A program made the translations under genes and the position numbers. From NCBI RefSeq assembly GCF_020509005.1, contig NC_063012.1, forward strand, positions 1,426,001 to 1,490,000: a DNA stretch of 64,000 nucleotides, in the 5' to 3' direction. This stretch comes from Fulvia fulva (Eukaryota > Ascomycota > Dothideomycetes > Mycosphaerellales > Mycosphaerellaceae). Shown here piece after piece: positions 10,675 to 20,316 of the stretch. The notes below the pieces were generated by a model that had not been told where the DNA came from, did no database searches, and saw only the letters and a list, made by a program, of their open reading frames with translations. How positions within the stretch are numbered: the first letter of the stretch is position 1; every line of letters starts with the position of its first letter.

Positions 10675-11264
10675 ATGGCTGAAGCCAAGGGCCAGCAGGC
10701 CACCGCAGATGCTATCGCCACGCCGTCTGTCAACATACAATATGGCGGTGAAGACAGGTTCGTATTAGAACTGGAAGTAAGTATGGAGATCCTCATTATG
10801 GGTTGCTCGACACCGTTGCTGTGCAGACTCGATGCTCGGCCTTGACTCAAAAGGCTACAAAGCGGGGTCAGCATATGCTATTCCACATCGTGGCTTTGCA
10901 TACCAGTACACGAAAGAGGAATTGCGAACTAATGTTTACATCTAGTTTGTGCAAATGCTGGCGAACCCACACTACCTCAGCCACCTGGCCACTCAAAAGC
11001 TGCTTGACAATGAAGAGTTCATAGCGTATCTCGACTACCTGCAGTACTTCCGGCAGCCAAAGTACCTCCGATATCTACAGTACGCTGCTATACCTGATGT
11101 AGGAGAAATGTTTCCGTAGCTGACGAAGTTGTAGATATCCTACTCCAACTCTACGTGCCTTGGAGTTGCTGCAGGAGGAGAGCTTTCGCAAGGCCATCTT
11201 GATACCGGGCGTCGTCGAACAGATGAACACAGAAGGATTCCAGGCGGCACTGGCCATGTCATGA
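10675..11264 (+). CDS. MED31: Mediator of RNA polymerase II transcription subunit 31 (Soh1)
   Basis: Three exons: 10675-10776, 10946-11079 and 11135-11264 (121 aa; yeast Soh1 is 127). Introns show GTAAGT...TCTAG and GTACGC...GCTGAC...GTAG. The joined protein contains the highly conserved Med31 core: [17 protein letters not shown], then [20 protein letters not shown], then [19 protein letters not shown]. The subunit belongs to the middle module of Mediator, which bridges gene-specific activators and RNA polymerase II in the nucleus. The length, the core and the phase-consistent splice sites make the identification firm. The N-terminal 25 residues are variable. Confidence 0.95.
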
Positions 11265-11957
11265 GGCCATCAGTGCTTCTTCAGGCCCACGCCAAGTCCA
11301 TACCTTGGGAGCAGATAGTCCAGCTCGTGGAATGGGCACCTGCTACAGCGGCATACGGAACATTCGGGGCAGCTCGAAGGCACAGCTTGAAAACCGAGCT
11401 CTGAAGTTGAAGGCATGCCTCGCACCATGAAAGGATGGCAATGTGCGCACGTCACTTACGGCATTGGCGTCGAGACTCACAAGGCTCAGCTTCTGGAGTT
11501 GGCCAATGCCCCGTCACAAGGCAAGAGCGGAACCAGAGAGACGGTGGGATCTTGTTTTTCGTTGATTTGCGCAGCATGCCGAAGCGAGATGCCCTTGGCA
11601 TCAGCCAAACTCCGGTTCACGGATCTGCAAATCTAAGTTATCGCAGGCCATCCTGACCTTCCCGACTCATCATCTTGGCCTGAATGCCCATCGTTCGCCG
11701 TATTGTGACCACACTCTCAATTCCCTGTGGCATGCATTCCCTCTTCGGCGTTCCCACATCAATTTCGCACTTGCATGAGGCTTCACGTTGCAGTATGGCC
11801 GCAGGATGCATGCGCATAATCGTTTGCAATCGTGCCTTCGATAGCAAGAGGTGCCACTATCGTGCCCAATCTTGTAACTTCCGAGAGTGTTGCCCACCTG
11901 ACCACCTCAAAATTTCACAGTATATCGTGACTCCCTCAATATGATTCCCCCTCATCA
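11265..11957. other. Intergenic region MED31 / SF3B5
   Basis: About 690 bases between facing 3' ends. Short frames occur on both strands but none shows conserved wording or splice-supported continuation. Nothing supported. Confidence 0.4.
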
Positions 11958-12263
11958 TCATTCCTCCATCGCCGGCGCCGGCCCACAAGGCAACACCATC
12001 TTTTCCATACAATGCATCCTGACCTTCTCCATCGGCATTCCCATCCCTATCGACATGTAGTGGAGGAGCGGAGGGTGACCCTGGTAGCTGGCATAGGAGT
12101 CGCGGGCGATGTTCGATGTCCACTCGTGCTTGGTAGTGTCTGCGTGTCCCGTGCCGATGTACTTGTTCTGGAGTGACTCGAGCTGTTGCTGGGTGCGGAG
12201 TTTGTCGGCCTGTGGGATGTCAGTGAGGATTATGTCGATGATGGGAACGTGATAACTTACCAT
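11958..12263 (-). CDS. Splicing factor SF3b subunit 5 (SF3b10 / Ysf3-like)
   Basis: Two exons: 12263-12261 (the ATG alone) and 12209-11958, giving 84 aa (human SF3B5 is 86). The intron 12260-12210 is 51 nt, starts GTAAGT, has CACTGAC as branch and ends CCACAG. The mature protein reads M-ADKLRTQQQLESLQNKYIGT and continues with the family core GHADTTKHEW, RDSYASY and MEKMVLPCGP. SF3B5 is a small structural component of the SF3b complex in the U2 snRNP, holding SF3B1 in shape during branch-site recognition. The intron is a multiple of three with no stop, so an unspliced message would still be translated with 17 extra residues after Met1; the spliced form matches the family length. Confidence 0.92.
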   Translation of the reverse strand: MVSYHVPIIDIILTDIPQADKLRTQQQLESLQNKYIGTGHADTTKHEWTSNIARDSYASYQGHPPLLHYMSIGMGMPMEKVRMHCMEKMVLPCGPAPAMEE

Positions 12264-12492
12264 CTTGTCGTTTGTATGCGCGCTTGTGGTGTTGTGGTCT
12301 TACTTGTGATCTTTGCAGGGCTGTGGAAGTGATGAAGAAGCGTTACTTCAAGGCCGAGACTTGCGTCAATAAAGTGTGCTTACTTATCCGTCAATTAACA
12401 CGCTACGCGTCCTATACGCGACTTCAATGTCCAGGCTGATAACACGGCACTCGACCATCTCCACCATAGCATAACACATCGCAACTTGCACC

Positions 12493-13546
12493 ATGCCACG
12501 GGTCGCGGGTCGCAAACGTCGTTCTGTTGGTCCACTTCGTCATTCTGATCTTCATTCTTCTACCACTGACATCGTCACAGGAGCCCGAGGAAGTAGACGC
12601 AGAAGACTCTCCAGCACCGGAAACACAACGTCGCAGGACAAACAATGCCTCTGACGACGAAGAATTATTTGGTGGTGCCGCAGCTGGCTCCTCAACGCAA
12701 GGCGGTGCCGTGGAAGACATGGCGAAGAAGCTCGTGCGCTTAGCATTGGCTTGCGAGTTCCAGCGGAAACCACTACGTCGTGGTGACATCAGTGAGAAAG
12801 TCCTCGGTGCTCATGGGAGACAGTTCAAGGCAGTCTTTGCCCAGACACAAGCACATTTGCGGGAGGTGTTCGGCATGGAGCTGGTGGAATTGCCCGCGAA
12901 GGAGAAGATCACTTTGCAGCAACGGAGAGCAGCCGCGAAGTCGCAGTCACAGTCCAAGGGCGCAACATCTTGGATAGTCACTTCTATACTGCCGTCTGAG
13001 TTCCGCGATCCAGCCATCATGTCACCTCCGGCTGCGCCGACAATAGCGGAAGAGAGCAAATATGTGGCAGTATACACGATGCTCGTGGCTATAATCATGC
13101 TCAATGGTGGCTCGCTTCCTGATGCCAAGATGGAGCGGAACCTGAAGAAGCTGCAGATTGGCGACAATACGCCCATCAGCGAATATGACAAGACGGAGAA
13201 GCTCATGAAGCGTCTAGAAAAAGATGGCTACATCGTCAGAGTGAAGGAAAATACAGGTACTGGTGAAGACGACATCTACTGGATCGTCGGGTCACGGGGT
13301 AAAGTTGAGGTTGGAACGGACGCTGTTCGTGGTCTGGCTTCGGCAGTCTTCGGTCATCCAGAAGATGAGGTAGGCGCGGAGTTGGACAAAAAGCTCAAAC
13401 GATCTCTCGGACTGAACGAGGAAACGGGTGAAACGGCGCCACAAGTACAGCCGGCTGAAAGACCAAGGAGAACTGCGAAAAAGAAGGCACGACCTGCAGA
13501 GGACGATGAGGACGAAGGAGAGGATGATGACGATGAAGATGACTAG
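12493..13546 (+). CDS. nse3: MAGE-domain protein, Nse3 subunit of the Smc5-6 complex
   Basis: Two exons: 12493-12525 and 12581-13546 (332 aa). The donor is a weak GTTGGT; the acceptor GTCACAG with a CACTGAC branch is good and phase 0 fits. The protein has an acidic/Arg N-terminus, then a MAGE homology domain of two winged helices (about residues 70-270): KKLVRLALACEF, FGMELVELPA, TSWIVTSILP, YTMLVAIIMLNGGSL and KLMKRLEKDGYIVRVKE. The C-terminal tail is basic and then strongly acidic (Asp/Glu run). Fungi usually have a single MAGE gene, Nse3, which with Nse1 and Nse4 forms the DNA-binding part of Smc5-6 used in recombination repair and replication-fork stability. The exon 1 boundary is the uncertain part; the domain is clear. 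Confidence 0.85.
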
Positions 13547-14270
13547 AACGCGATCGGACTCGGATCCGGAGTCGCTGACGCTTTTGCTTGTGATGTTTAC
13601 GATACCCTCGATACGGACCATCTGGATGATGCAGCAATTCCCAAATCGGTCCAATTCGCAGTCCAAACTCATCTGTGCAGCATCGGTACTCGCTGATGTA
13701 CCGAAAATCTCGTATCGCACTGCATCTGCCTCGCTTCGCAGCAACCCCTGCCGCCAAGTCAGCCGAGAGCCCAGCAGCAGAACACAGCTGATTATTCAGT
13801 GCTGACATCGCCTACACGGACCAAGAACCCGCTCGATCCACCTTATGGATCTAGCACTCGTGCTACAGGGACGCATGGCAGACCCGATCGCTTACTTCGC
13901 ATTGCAAAGCAGCCTCATGCAAGCTGCCAGTGGAGCTTTTCAGCCGCACAGAGCTGTCTACATTAGAGAGCTCTTATGCAATGCTCTGCAATGCGCGAAG
14001 CATTTGTCGCGATGCTCCACCAAGATGGCTGTTCGAGCCATGCTTTGCGGACTTTAGGCGTTGTTAGCATAGTCCGAAGATGCACTCACTGATGCTGTAC
14101 GACATCGCCGGCTCCGCTGTTATGAGGGCAATAGGACTTAGCGACGAGGAAAGCAAGGGCACGCATCGGCATAGCTTGTCAGTTGCATCAGGTATAAAGG
14201 TGCCAGAAGGTCTCACAGTTGAGCATTTCAAGCAGCATCTCCAGCGTTCGATACAAACAACCACATCACA
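13547..14270. other. Intergenic region, nothing supported
   Basis: About 720 bases upstream of the hydrolase gene. A 70-codon frame at 13,845-14,057 has no recognisable features and is left out. Confidence 0.4.
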
Positions 14271-15194
14271 ATGCAGACCTCAATCACTCTCTTCTTCGCC
14301 ATCGCCAGCCTCTTGGGCTGCGCTTTTGCCAATGGTGAGCTTCTCGACATTCTCAAGAGGTGCAGCGCGCTGATATGATGACAGTGGTCCCATTCGAACG
14401 CTTGAACAAAAATGACTCTTTGCTGCTCATCCTCGACTTGCAGACTGGCTTGTATGGCCTTGCCCGCGATTTCGACCCCATGCTGTACTACAACAACATG
14501 ATTGCCCACGCAGCTATCGGACAGCTCTTCGGCATTCCAGTCATCCTTTCGACATCCGCCCAGAGTGGTCCCAATGGCAACTTGCCGAAAGAGATTCTGG
14601 GTATGTGCTTCCGCCCTCGATTGCGGATCAGAACATACCGTGGCCGGGTCACGAGGAACACTTTCTTGGAGGAATGCTGATAGAAGTTACCAGACATGTA
14701 CCCAGATGCTCCTCTCATCGCCCGCCAGGGCGAGGTCGACGCCTGGGACAACGAGGAGTTCCGCGCTGCCATCAAGGCCACTGGAAAGAGCCAGGTCATC
14801 GTGGCTGGAATCACGACCGACGTGTGCACGACCTTCCTGGCACTGTCGCTTCGCGCAGAGGGCTACAGCGTGTGGGCCAACGTTGAGGCTAGCGGCACGA
14901 CCACGGAGCTCATTCGTGATGTTTCCAATGACCGAATGGCCAGAGCAGGAGTTCAGCTCGTGTCGCTGTTCGCGATCGTTTGCGATCTGATGCGTGTAAG
15001 TCTAGCGATGAGGATATGGTTGCTGTAGAGTGAATCTGACAAGACGATAGGACTGGCGCAATACTCCAGGAGCTGCGACTGTGATTCCATGGCTGCAAAA
15101 GTACTATCCGGTCTACGGCGCTTTGGCACAACTGCATGGCGGTGCCGTCGAGGATGGTGTAATTCAGCCGGGAGAGGATGTTCTCCTGCCATGA
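14271..15194 (+). CDS. Isochorismatase-like cysteine hydrolase with N-terminal signal sequence
   Basis: Four exons: 14271-14334, 14385-14600, 14694-14995 and 15051-15194 (241 aa). Donors are GTGAGC, GTATGT and GTAAGT; all phases match. The first 20 residues form a hydrophobic signal peptide ending near GCAFA, so the protein is probably secreted or enters the endomembrane system. The hydrolase fold follows: LLLILDLQTGLYGLARD with the catalytic Asp, FGIPVILSTSAQSGPNG, and VIVAGITTDVCTTFLALSL with the nucleophilic Cys in TTDVCTTF. This pattern matches the YcaC-like branch of the isochorismatase superfamily, whose substrates are often unknown. Secreted isochorismatases have been proposed to interfere with plant salicylate metabolism in some pathogens; nothing here shows the substrate, so that role is only a possibility. 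Confidence 0.85.
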
Positions 15195-15797
15195 TGAGAT
15201 CGAGACCGGCGCAGTCGAACGGCATGCAGTGGATTGAGAAAAGGATGACGGAGGCGGGACATGTTGAGGTCAGAGGGCAAAGAGAGAGTTAGTTCCAATC
15301 ATCATAGAGGTCGAATGGAGTCTGTCGTTTCAGCTTTGCCGTCGGGACACGGGGCGCGTGACCTTGACCATCATGTGGTGAACAGTGATGACTGCAATCG
15401 TGCCACAATGTTTATCGGGCCATAATGAAGCGAAGATATTGACGTCAGTGTTGATGAACGATACATATATGCTCAAAAGAAAGTTGTTATCTGAATTGCG
15501 GAACCCTGAACTGCCTGCGCCACACACGAGAGAGCTGCTGCAGGGACCAGAACGTCAGCGGTATCTCCAGACTCCACGAAGCCAAAGCCAAGAAGGCTGA
15601 GCATTGCATTGGACAACAGCCCCGGTTGCCAGGCAGAGACAAAAAGTCCTCTGACATGTGTCCTTTGCTCTAGTTCGTCGTGTTGCGTGCTTCACGATGC
15701 TGTGATGCCGTCACCTTAGTCTTGTACCACTATCCTTAACGAACATCACCACCCGCCGAGTCCTCCTCCGCCGCCCTCCCTCTCTCCCGCAATCACC
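15195..15797. promoter_or_regulatory. Upstream region of the Ark/Prk kinase
   Basis: About 600 bases with no gene seen. The last 45 bases before the kinase ATG are C/T-rich (CCTCCTCCGCCGCCCTCC and on), a common feature of strong fungal promoters and leaders. Confidence 0.35.
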
Positions 15798-18700
15798 ATG
15801 GCCTCCGCAGCGGCCTCACGAGCACCAGCAGCCATGTCGCAGCCGCCAGGAACGTTCCTGCCCAACACCAAAGTCACCGTCGGTAGCCACCGCGTGGTCA
15901 TCGAGAAATACCTGTCGGAGGGAGGATTCGCACATGTCTATGTGGTCAGAGTGCCGCGCGACAATAACAAGCATGAAGTCGCCGTGCTCAAGCGGGTTGC
16001 CGTGCCCGACAAGGACCATCTGGCCAGCATGCGCACCGAGGTGGAGACGATGAAGAAGCTGAAGGGCCACAAGCACATCGTCACCTACATCGACAGCCAT
16101 GCCAGCCAGCTGAAAGGCGGTGGCTACGAGGTCTTCCTACTGATGGAGTACTGCAACGGCGGCGGCCTGATTGACTTCATGAACACGAGGCTACAACATC
16201 GTCTGACGGAGCCGGAGATTCTGAAGATCTTTGGCGACTGCGCGGAGGGAGTGGCATGCATGCACTACTTGAAGCCGCCTCTGCTGCACCGGGATCTCAA
16301 GGTGGAGAACGTGCTGATATCAAAGACGACGAGTGGGACACCGCTGTACAAGATATGTGATTTCGGCAGTGCAGCTGTGCCACGGCCTGCAGCGAAGACG
16401 GCAGAGGAGGGGAGGCTGATTGAAGAGGATGTCCAGAAGCACACGACCATGCAGTACCGCAGTCCGGAAATGATCGACGTCTGGAGGAAGCAGCCCATAG
16501 ACGAAAAGGCGGACATTTGGGCACTCGGTGTCTTGCTCTACAAGCTGTGCTACTATACGACACCATTCGAGAATGTTGGACAGATGGCCATTCTGAACGC
16601 AACCTACACCTGCCCAAGCTATCCGGCATTCTCTGCTCGACTCAAGAAGTTTATTGCATGGATGCTGAAGGAGAACCCGCAAGATAGGCCCAGCATCTAC
16701 CAAGTCGTGAAGGAGGTGTGCAGCATGCGAGGAGCAGAAGTGCCCATCAAAGATATCTACGCGAATCGTACACAATCCGAGGCGCGGAATAGTCAAGCCC
16801 TGCCTACAAAGGAAGACATTTCATCGGCTGCAGTTGGCCTTCAGAAGGCTACACCGACAGCACCCACACAAACCCTACCAGACATAACGCCTATGCGGAG
16901 AGGCAGACCCAGTGCACCTCCGGCGCAAGCCCAAGCTTCCTCCAAACCAAATCCTCCGCCTGCTGGAGGAGACCCTTTTGCTGCCTTGGACTCGAAAAGC
17001 TATGATGTGCGGGCTGGGGCTGTTGATGAATTGTCAAAACGATTCCCATCACTGGACGAATTTGCCATTGCCCACGATGGAGGGCAGTTCTCGTTCTCCT
17101 CTTCGACCCCTCCACCTGGGAAATCCACATCTGATGCGAAAGCGAGTCTTGGTGATCGTGTCGCCAATGCACTCGCGGATGAAGTCTTCGCTGCAAAGTC
17201 GCCGCCCCCAGCTATGTCGAACAGAGCACAGCCGCAACCACGGGAACAACGCCCTACACAACCACCACGTCCAGTCCAAGCTCGACCAGCGTCTCCTGCG
17301 AAGTCTGTCACGCCAGTTTCACTGCGAGCTACACAGCAAACACCTGAGATACAGCAGCCAATACCTAATAGGCACGGTATGCCATACAGATCTACCGGTG
17401 TTGGCTCTTCGCCACCGCCGCAACCAAAGAAGTTACCGGAGATAAGTGCTCGACCGGTGTGGCGCGTTCCAGAGACGAGTACACATGACAGAGAGATAAG
17501 CCAGCCCAGAGCGTCACAAACTGCGCAAGCTGCAGCCTCATCACTGCACCCCAGCCTACCACCTGAGAAGCGACCCGCGCTGCTTGACGTTCACCGGTCC
17601 AAATCGCAGACTGCGACACTGATGGTGGCTAATGCTTCGAATTCTTCACGACCATCATTGGAGGGAGGCCGACCTTCGCAGCACGAATTGGACGAGTCAA
17701 GTCTGGCTAGGACGAGATCTCTGAACACGCGGTCACGACCGACAAGCATGTACGTGTCCTCTAACATCGACTATCTTCGAGACCAGGAACAGTCTCGCAG
17801 CAAACGGCCCTCTTTGGACATCAGACGGCCTAGTCGCCAGGCTTCGCAGGCGAGAGATTCTGCACCGGAAGAAGCCGCGATTGAAGATGACATGGACTTC
17901 TTGCGCCAGAATGAAGAAGGCGATGTACAGCGAGGCACATCGATGAAGGAAGCCTTGAAAATGCACGGCTATCATAGAAAGCGCTCAAGTCTCGACGCTA
18001 TGCGATCCGGCGCTAAGAACATGCTGAGTGGACGTTTCGGTGATGCATTCAAGCGCTTTGACCAAAGCCCAGCGCGCGATGTCAAGCAGCAAGATCCTGG
18101 CAGCAGGACGCCTGATGCGTACGAACCGGACAATGAATCGCGACTTCTATCGCCTATCATTGGATCTGAGGCTACACCCAGCAGGCATTCAGACGCCGAC
18201 TCCGCTACTGAAGAGACTGAAGACCTGCCCCCTGATGTTAAGCGCGAGCTTGAACGGCAACGACTCAGCCAAGAAGAGAAACGGGTGGCAGAAGCTGCTG
18301 CAGAGTATCGGGCTCGTGTCGCAGCACAGGGTACCGGTAATGTAGCCGCTCCCAGTCGCGCAAGCACTATTCAAAAGCGCGTACAGTCGCTGCTCGACGA
18401 AGGCAGGCAGTCTCCAAGCCCACGCAAGACAGCAGAAGGTTATGGTCGTTACACAGAAGCAAGCGAGCCTGATGCCAGACCTGTCACACAGCCGAACGTG
18501 CCATTGCTGAGTGGTAACCGGCCTCCTGTACTGGTCAAGAAGCCGATGCCAACTCCCACTACTCTGAACAACAACCCGTACCCAAAGCAAAGACAGCAAC
18601 CCCCTGAAGTGACTTCGCCGACTTTTGCTGCTAGCGCATCACCTGTCATGGCAGAGACAGCGCCGCTCCAACGGACTACATCAAGGCCTGGACCGAGTGC

Positions 18701-18998
18701 ACCCCCAAAGCCGAAAGCACTGCGGACCGGTGGTCCATCCCAATGGCCACCGCCACAACAAGCAGCTGAAACTGCGGCTCCATTGCCTGCTAAGCCTACT
18801 GGCCTAGCGGCGCTCTTGGCCAAGGACTTAGAAGGGGTTCCGGACTATCCACCAAGGACTAGCAGCAATGGGCAAAGAAACCTTACAGCAATCCATCTGC
18901 CTGCACATGAAGATGAACTGGACAGCTTTAGTAAGCGCTATCCAAGCCTCAGCGGGATTGAAATGGTCGAGACCGAGATCAATGGACGAAGGGCTTGA
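15798..18998 (+). CDS. Ark/Prk (NAK) family serine/threonine kinase
   Basis: A single exon of 1,066 residues; the ATG at 15,798 has a CACC context. The kinase domain spans about residues 28-310: loop SEGGFAHVYVV, catalytic Lys65 in VAVLKR, HRDLKVEN with Asp166, DFG at 188-190, MQYRSPEM as activation-segment end, and ADIWALGVLLYKL. The GGFA loop and MQYRSPEM wording are typical of the AAK1/GAK/Ark1-Prk1-Akl1 group, which phosphorylate endocytic coat proteins and control actin patch turnover at the cortex. The remaining 750 residues are Pro/Ser/Gln-rich and disordered, with many PxxP stretches suited to SH3 binding. A short motif occurs twice: LSKRFPSLDEF (about 411-421) and FSKRYPSLSGIE near the C-terminus. 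No intron or break is seen. Which yeast paralogue it matches cannot be told by eye. Confidence 0.92.
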   Translation: MASAAASRAPAAMSQPPGTFLPNTKVTVGSHRVVIEKYLSEGGFAHVYVVRVPRDNNKHEVAVLKRVAVPDKDHLASMRTEVETMKKLKGHKHIVTYIDSHASQLKGGGYEVFLLMEYCNGGGLIDFMNTRLQHRLTEPEILKIFGDCAEGVACMHYLKPPLLHRDLKVENVLISKTTSGTPLYKICDFGSAAVPRPAAKTAEEGRLIEEDVQKHTTMQYRSPEMIDVWRKQPIDEKADIWALGVLLYKLCYYTTPFENVGQMAILNATYTCPSYPAFSARLKKFIAWMLKENPQDRPSIYQVVKEVCSMRGAEVPIKDIYANRTQSEARNSQALPTKEDISSAAVGLQKATPTAPTQTLPDITPMRRGRPSAPPAQAQASSKPNPPPAGGDPFAALDSKSYDVRAGAVDELSKRFPSLDEFAIAHDGGQFSFSSSTPPPGKSTSDAKASLGDRVANALADEVFAAKSPPPAMSNRAQPQPREQRPTQPPRPVQARPASPAKSVTPVSLRATQQTPEIQQPIPNRHGMPYRSTGVGSSPPPQPKKLPEISARPVWRVPETSTHDREISQPRASQTAQAAASSLHPSLPPEKRPALLDVHRSKSQTATLMVANASNSSRPSLEGGRPSQHELDESSLARTRSLNTRSRPTSMYVSSNIDYLRDQEQSRSKRPSLDIRRPSRQASQARDSAPEEAAIEDDMDFLRQNEEGDVQRGTSMKEALKMHGYHRKRSSLDAMRSGAKNMLSGRFGDAFKRFDQSPARDVKQQDPGSRTPDAYEPDNESRLLSPIIGSEATPSRHSDADSATEETEDLPPDVKRELERQRLSQEEKRVAEAAAEYRARVAAQGTGNVAAPSRASTIQKRVQSLLDEGRQSPSPRKTAEGYGRYTEASEPDARPVTQPNVPLLSGNRPPVLVKKPMPTPTTLNNNPYPKQRQQPPEVTSPTFAASASPVMAETAPLQRTTSRPGPSAPPKPKALRTGGPSQWPPPQQAAETAAPLPAKPTGLAALLAKDLEGVPDYPPRTSSNGQRNLTAIHLPAHEDELDSFSKRYPSLSGIEMVETEINGRRA

Positions 18999-19145
18999 GA
19001 GTTGTATCGAGATGATGAGCCATACGTGGTGTGTCAATTTCGCGATATCTTACATGTATAGAAGATAGATCTCGATATTGAGGAAGTAAGAGACGATCTA
19101 CACTGTACCTCTGCATCCCTGAACCAACAACGAAGCTTTCTCCCG

Positions 19146-20051
19146 TCATCCCTTCACAGCTCTCACAATCCACAGCGGATCCCGATGATTCATCCCCATA
19201 AACGACATCAACCCTTGCAACCCACCTTCCTGCTGCACCCCAGCCCCAGCCCCAGCCTTACCATTACTCAACTCCACAATCTCAATCTTCTTCCACCCAG
19301 CAAAATGCAGGAAATCCCCCACCATCTCCAACCTCTCCTCCTCCTCCTCAACCCTTAGCCATCGACTTATATCTTTCGTCGGAAAGCATCGATTGCTGAT
19401 CGTCAGATGCACGCTCCCGCCTGTCTTGGTCGCTTCCCGAAGACTTGTTAGGACTTTGACTGGTTGGGCGAGGTAATCTGTGCTGACCACGTTGGTGGAT
19501 GCGTCTAATTTCTCGTCATCTTCTGAGCCGATGGTGTTGTTTTCGAGCAGTGTGCTCGCCATGTCCGAGTCAATGTTAAGATCCTTGAGAACCCGCCCAC
19601 TGTTCAACACACCATTCCTCTCCAGCTCAGCGGCGTTCATGCCCAAACCCGTCACCTTCAAATCCCCTCGCTTCGCGGCCTCTTCGATGGCCGGAGGATA
19701 ATGCGACACCCAGCTCGAACAGAAATCCAAAATTCGACCCGAACGTGGGAGAGTTGTGTCGTAGTAGTCTCGCAAAGTGGCGATTGCTGCATCGTCGATG
19801 TGGGTTACGAAGCGGGGCGCGCTGTAGAAGGACGAGTCCGAGGAGGAGTCTTGACGGGTGAAGTCTGAAGAGTTGTAGGGCCAGGATTGGTGGCGGGGGG
19901 TGTAGTGCTTGATGGGCCAGGCCTGGGTTGTGGACATTGTGGTGAAGGGGCGTGTGGTAGCAGTGGTTGTGGAGAGGGTTGTGGCTATGAGGAGGCTAGA
20001 TACGCCAATGATTGGGAGGGGGCGTAGAAATGGTTTGCTTGTCATCTGCAT
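19146..20051 (-). CDS. Putative SAM-dependent methyltransferase
   Basis: One exon of 301 aa, tail to tail with the kinase gene (147 bp apart). The first 40 residues are Thr/Ser/Arg-rich with a hydrophobic stretch (PIIGVSSLLIATTL) and could be an organelle-targeting or anchor sequence; a second Met follows at residue 3 and another at 39. The core carries a likely SAM-binding motif GRILDFCSSWVSHYPP, later VTGLGMN and a strand/loop STDYLAQPVKVLTSL, ending with GGSVHLTISNR. This order fits a class I Rossmann-fold methyltransferase of the kind widespread in fungi and algae. The substrate is not deducible. The C-terminal third ends in HRDPLWIVRAVKG, which looks conserved. Confidence 0.75.
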   Translation of the reverse strand: MQMTSKPFLRPLPIIGVSSLLIATTLSTTTATTRPFTTMSTTQAWPIKHYTPRHQSWPYNSSDFTRQDSSSDSSFYSAPRFVTHIDDAAIATLRDYYDTTLPRSGRILDFCSSWVSHYPPAIEEAAKRGDLKVTGLGMNAAELERNGVLNSGRVLKDLNIDSDMASTLLENNTIGSEDDEKLDASTNVVSTDYLAQPVKVLTSLREATKTGGSVHLTISNRCFPTKDISRWLRVEEEEERLEMVGDFLHFAGWKKIEIVELSNGKAGAGAGVQQEGGLQGLMSFMGMNHRDPLWIVRAVKG

Positions 20052-20316
20052 GGGTGGGATGCAGGTTTTTTTGTTGTGCTTCAGTTTGTTTGTTCTTAGT
20101 GATCGTTCACATGCATGCTACATGTAGATGACTTTCGAGGTGGTCTTGACGTCACTCTAGCTCTCCATGATCCTCATGCGCCAAGGCTCTGAGTTCAGTG
20201 TCGCTAGCTTGCGTGCTCAATATGCCGCCATATGTGCTCTGCTCCGCCAAACAAACACCTGATCTGAAGGTCCGTACCGCCTGCGCCAACGCTATGCTCT
20301 GTCATAACACTGTTCT
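20052..20316. other. Short intergenic region upstream of the methyltransferase gene
   Basis: 265 bases between two minus-strand genes; expected to hold the pff1 3' untranslated region and the methyltransferase promoter. Nothing else seen. Confidence 0.35.

Noticed and set aside
12210..12260. 101-residue unspliced version of SF3B5 as the main product
   Set aside because: The family is about 85 residues, and the 51 bases have a perfect GTAAGT donor, branch and CAG acceptor.
13845..14057. 70-codon plus-strand ORF
   Set aside because: No recognisable domain, signal sequence or splice continuation.
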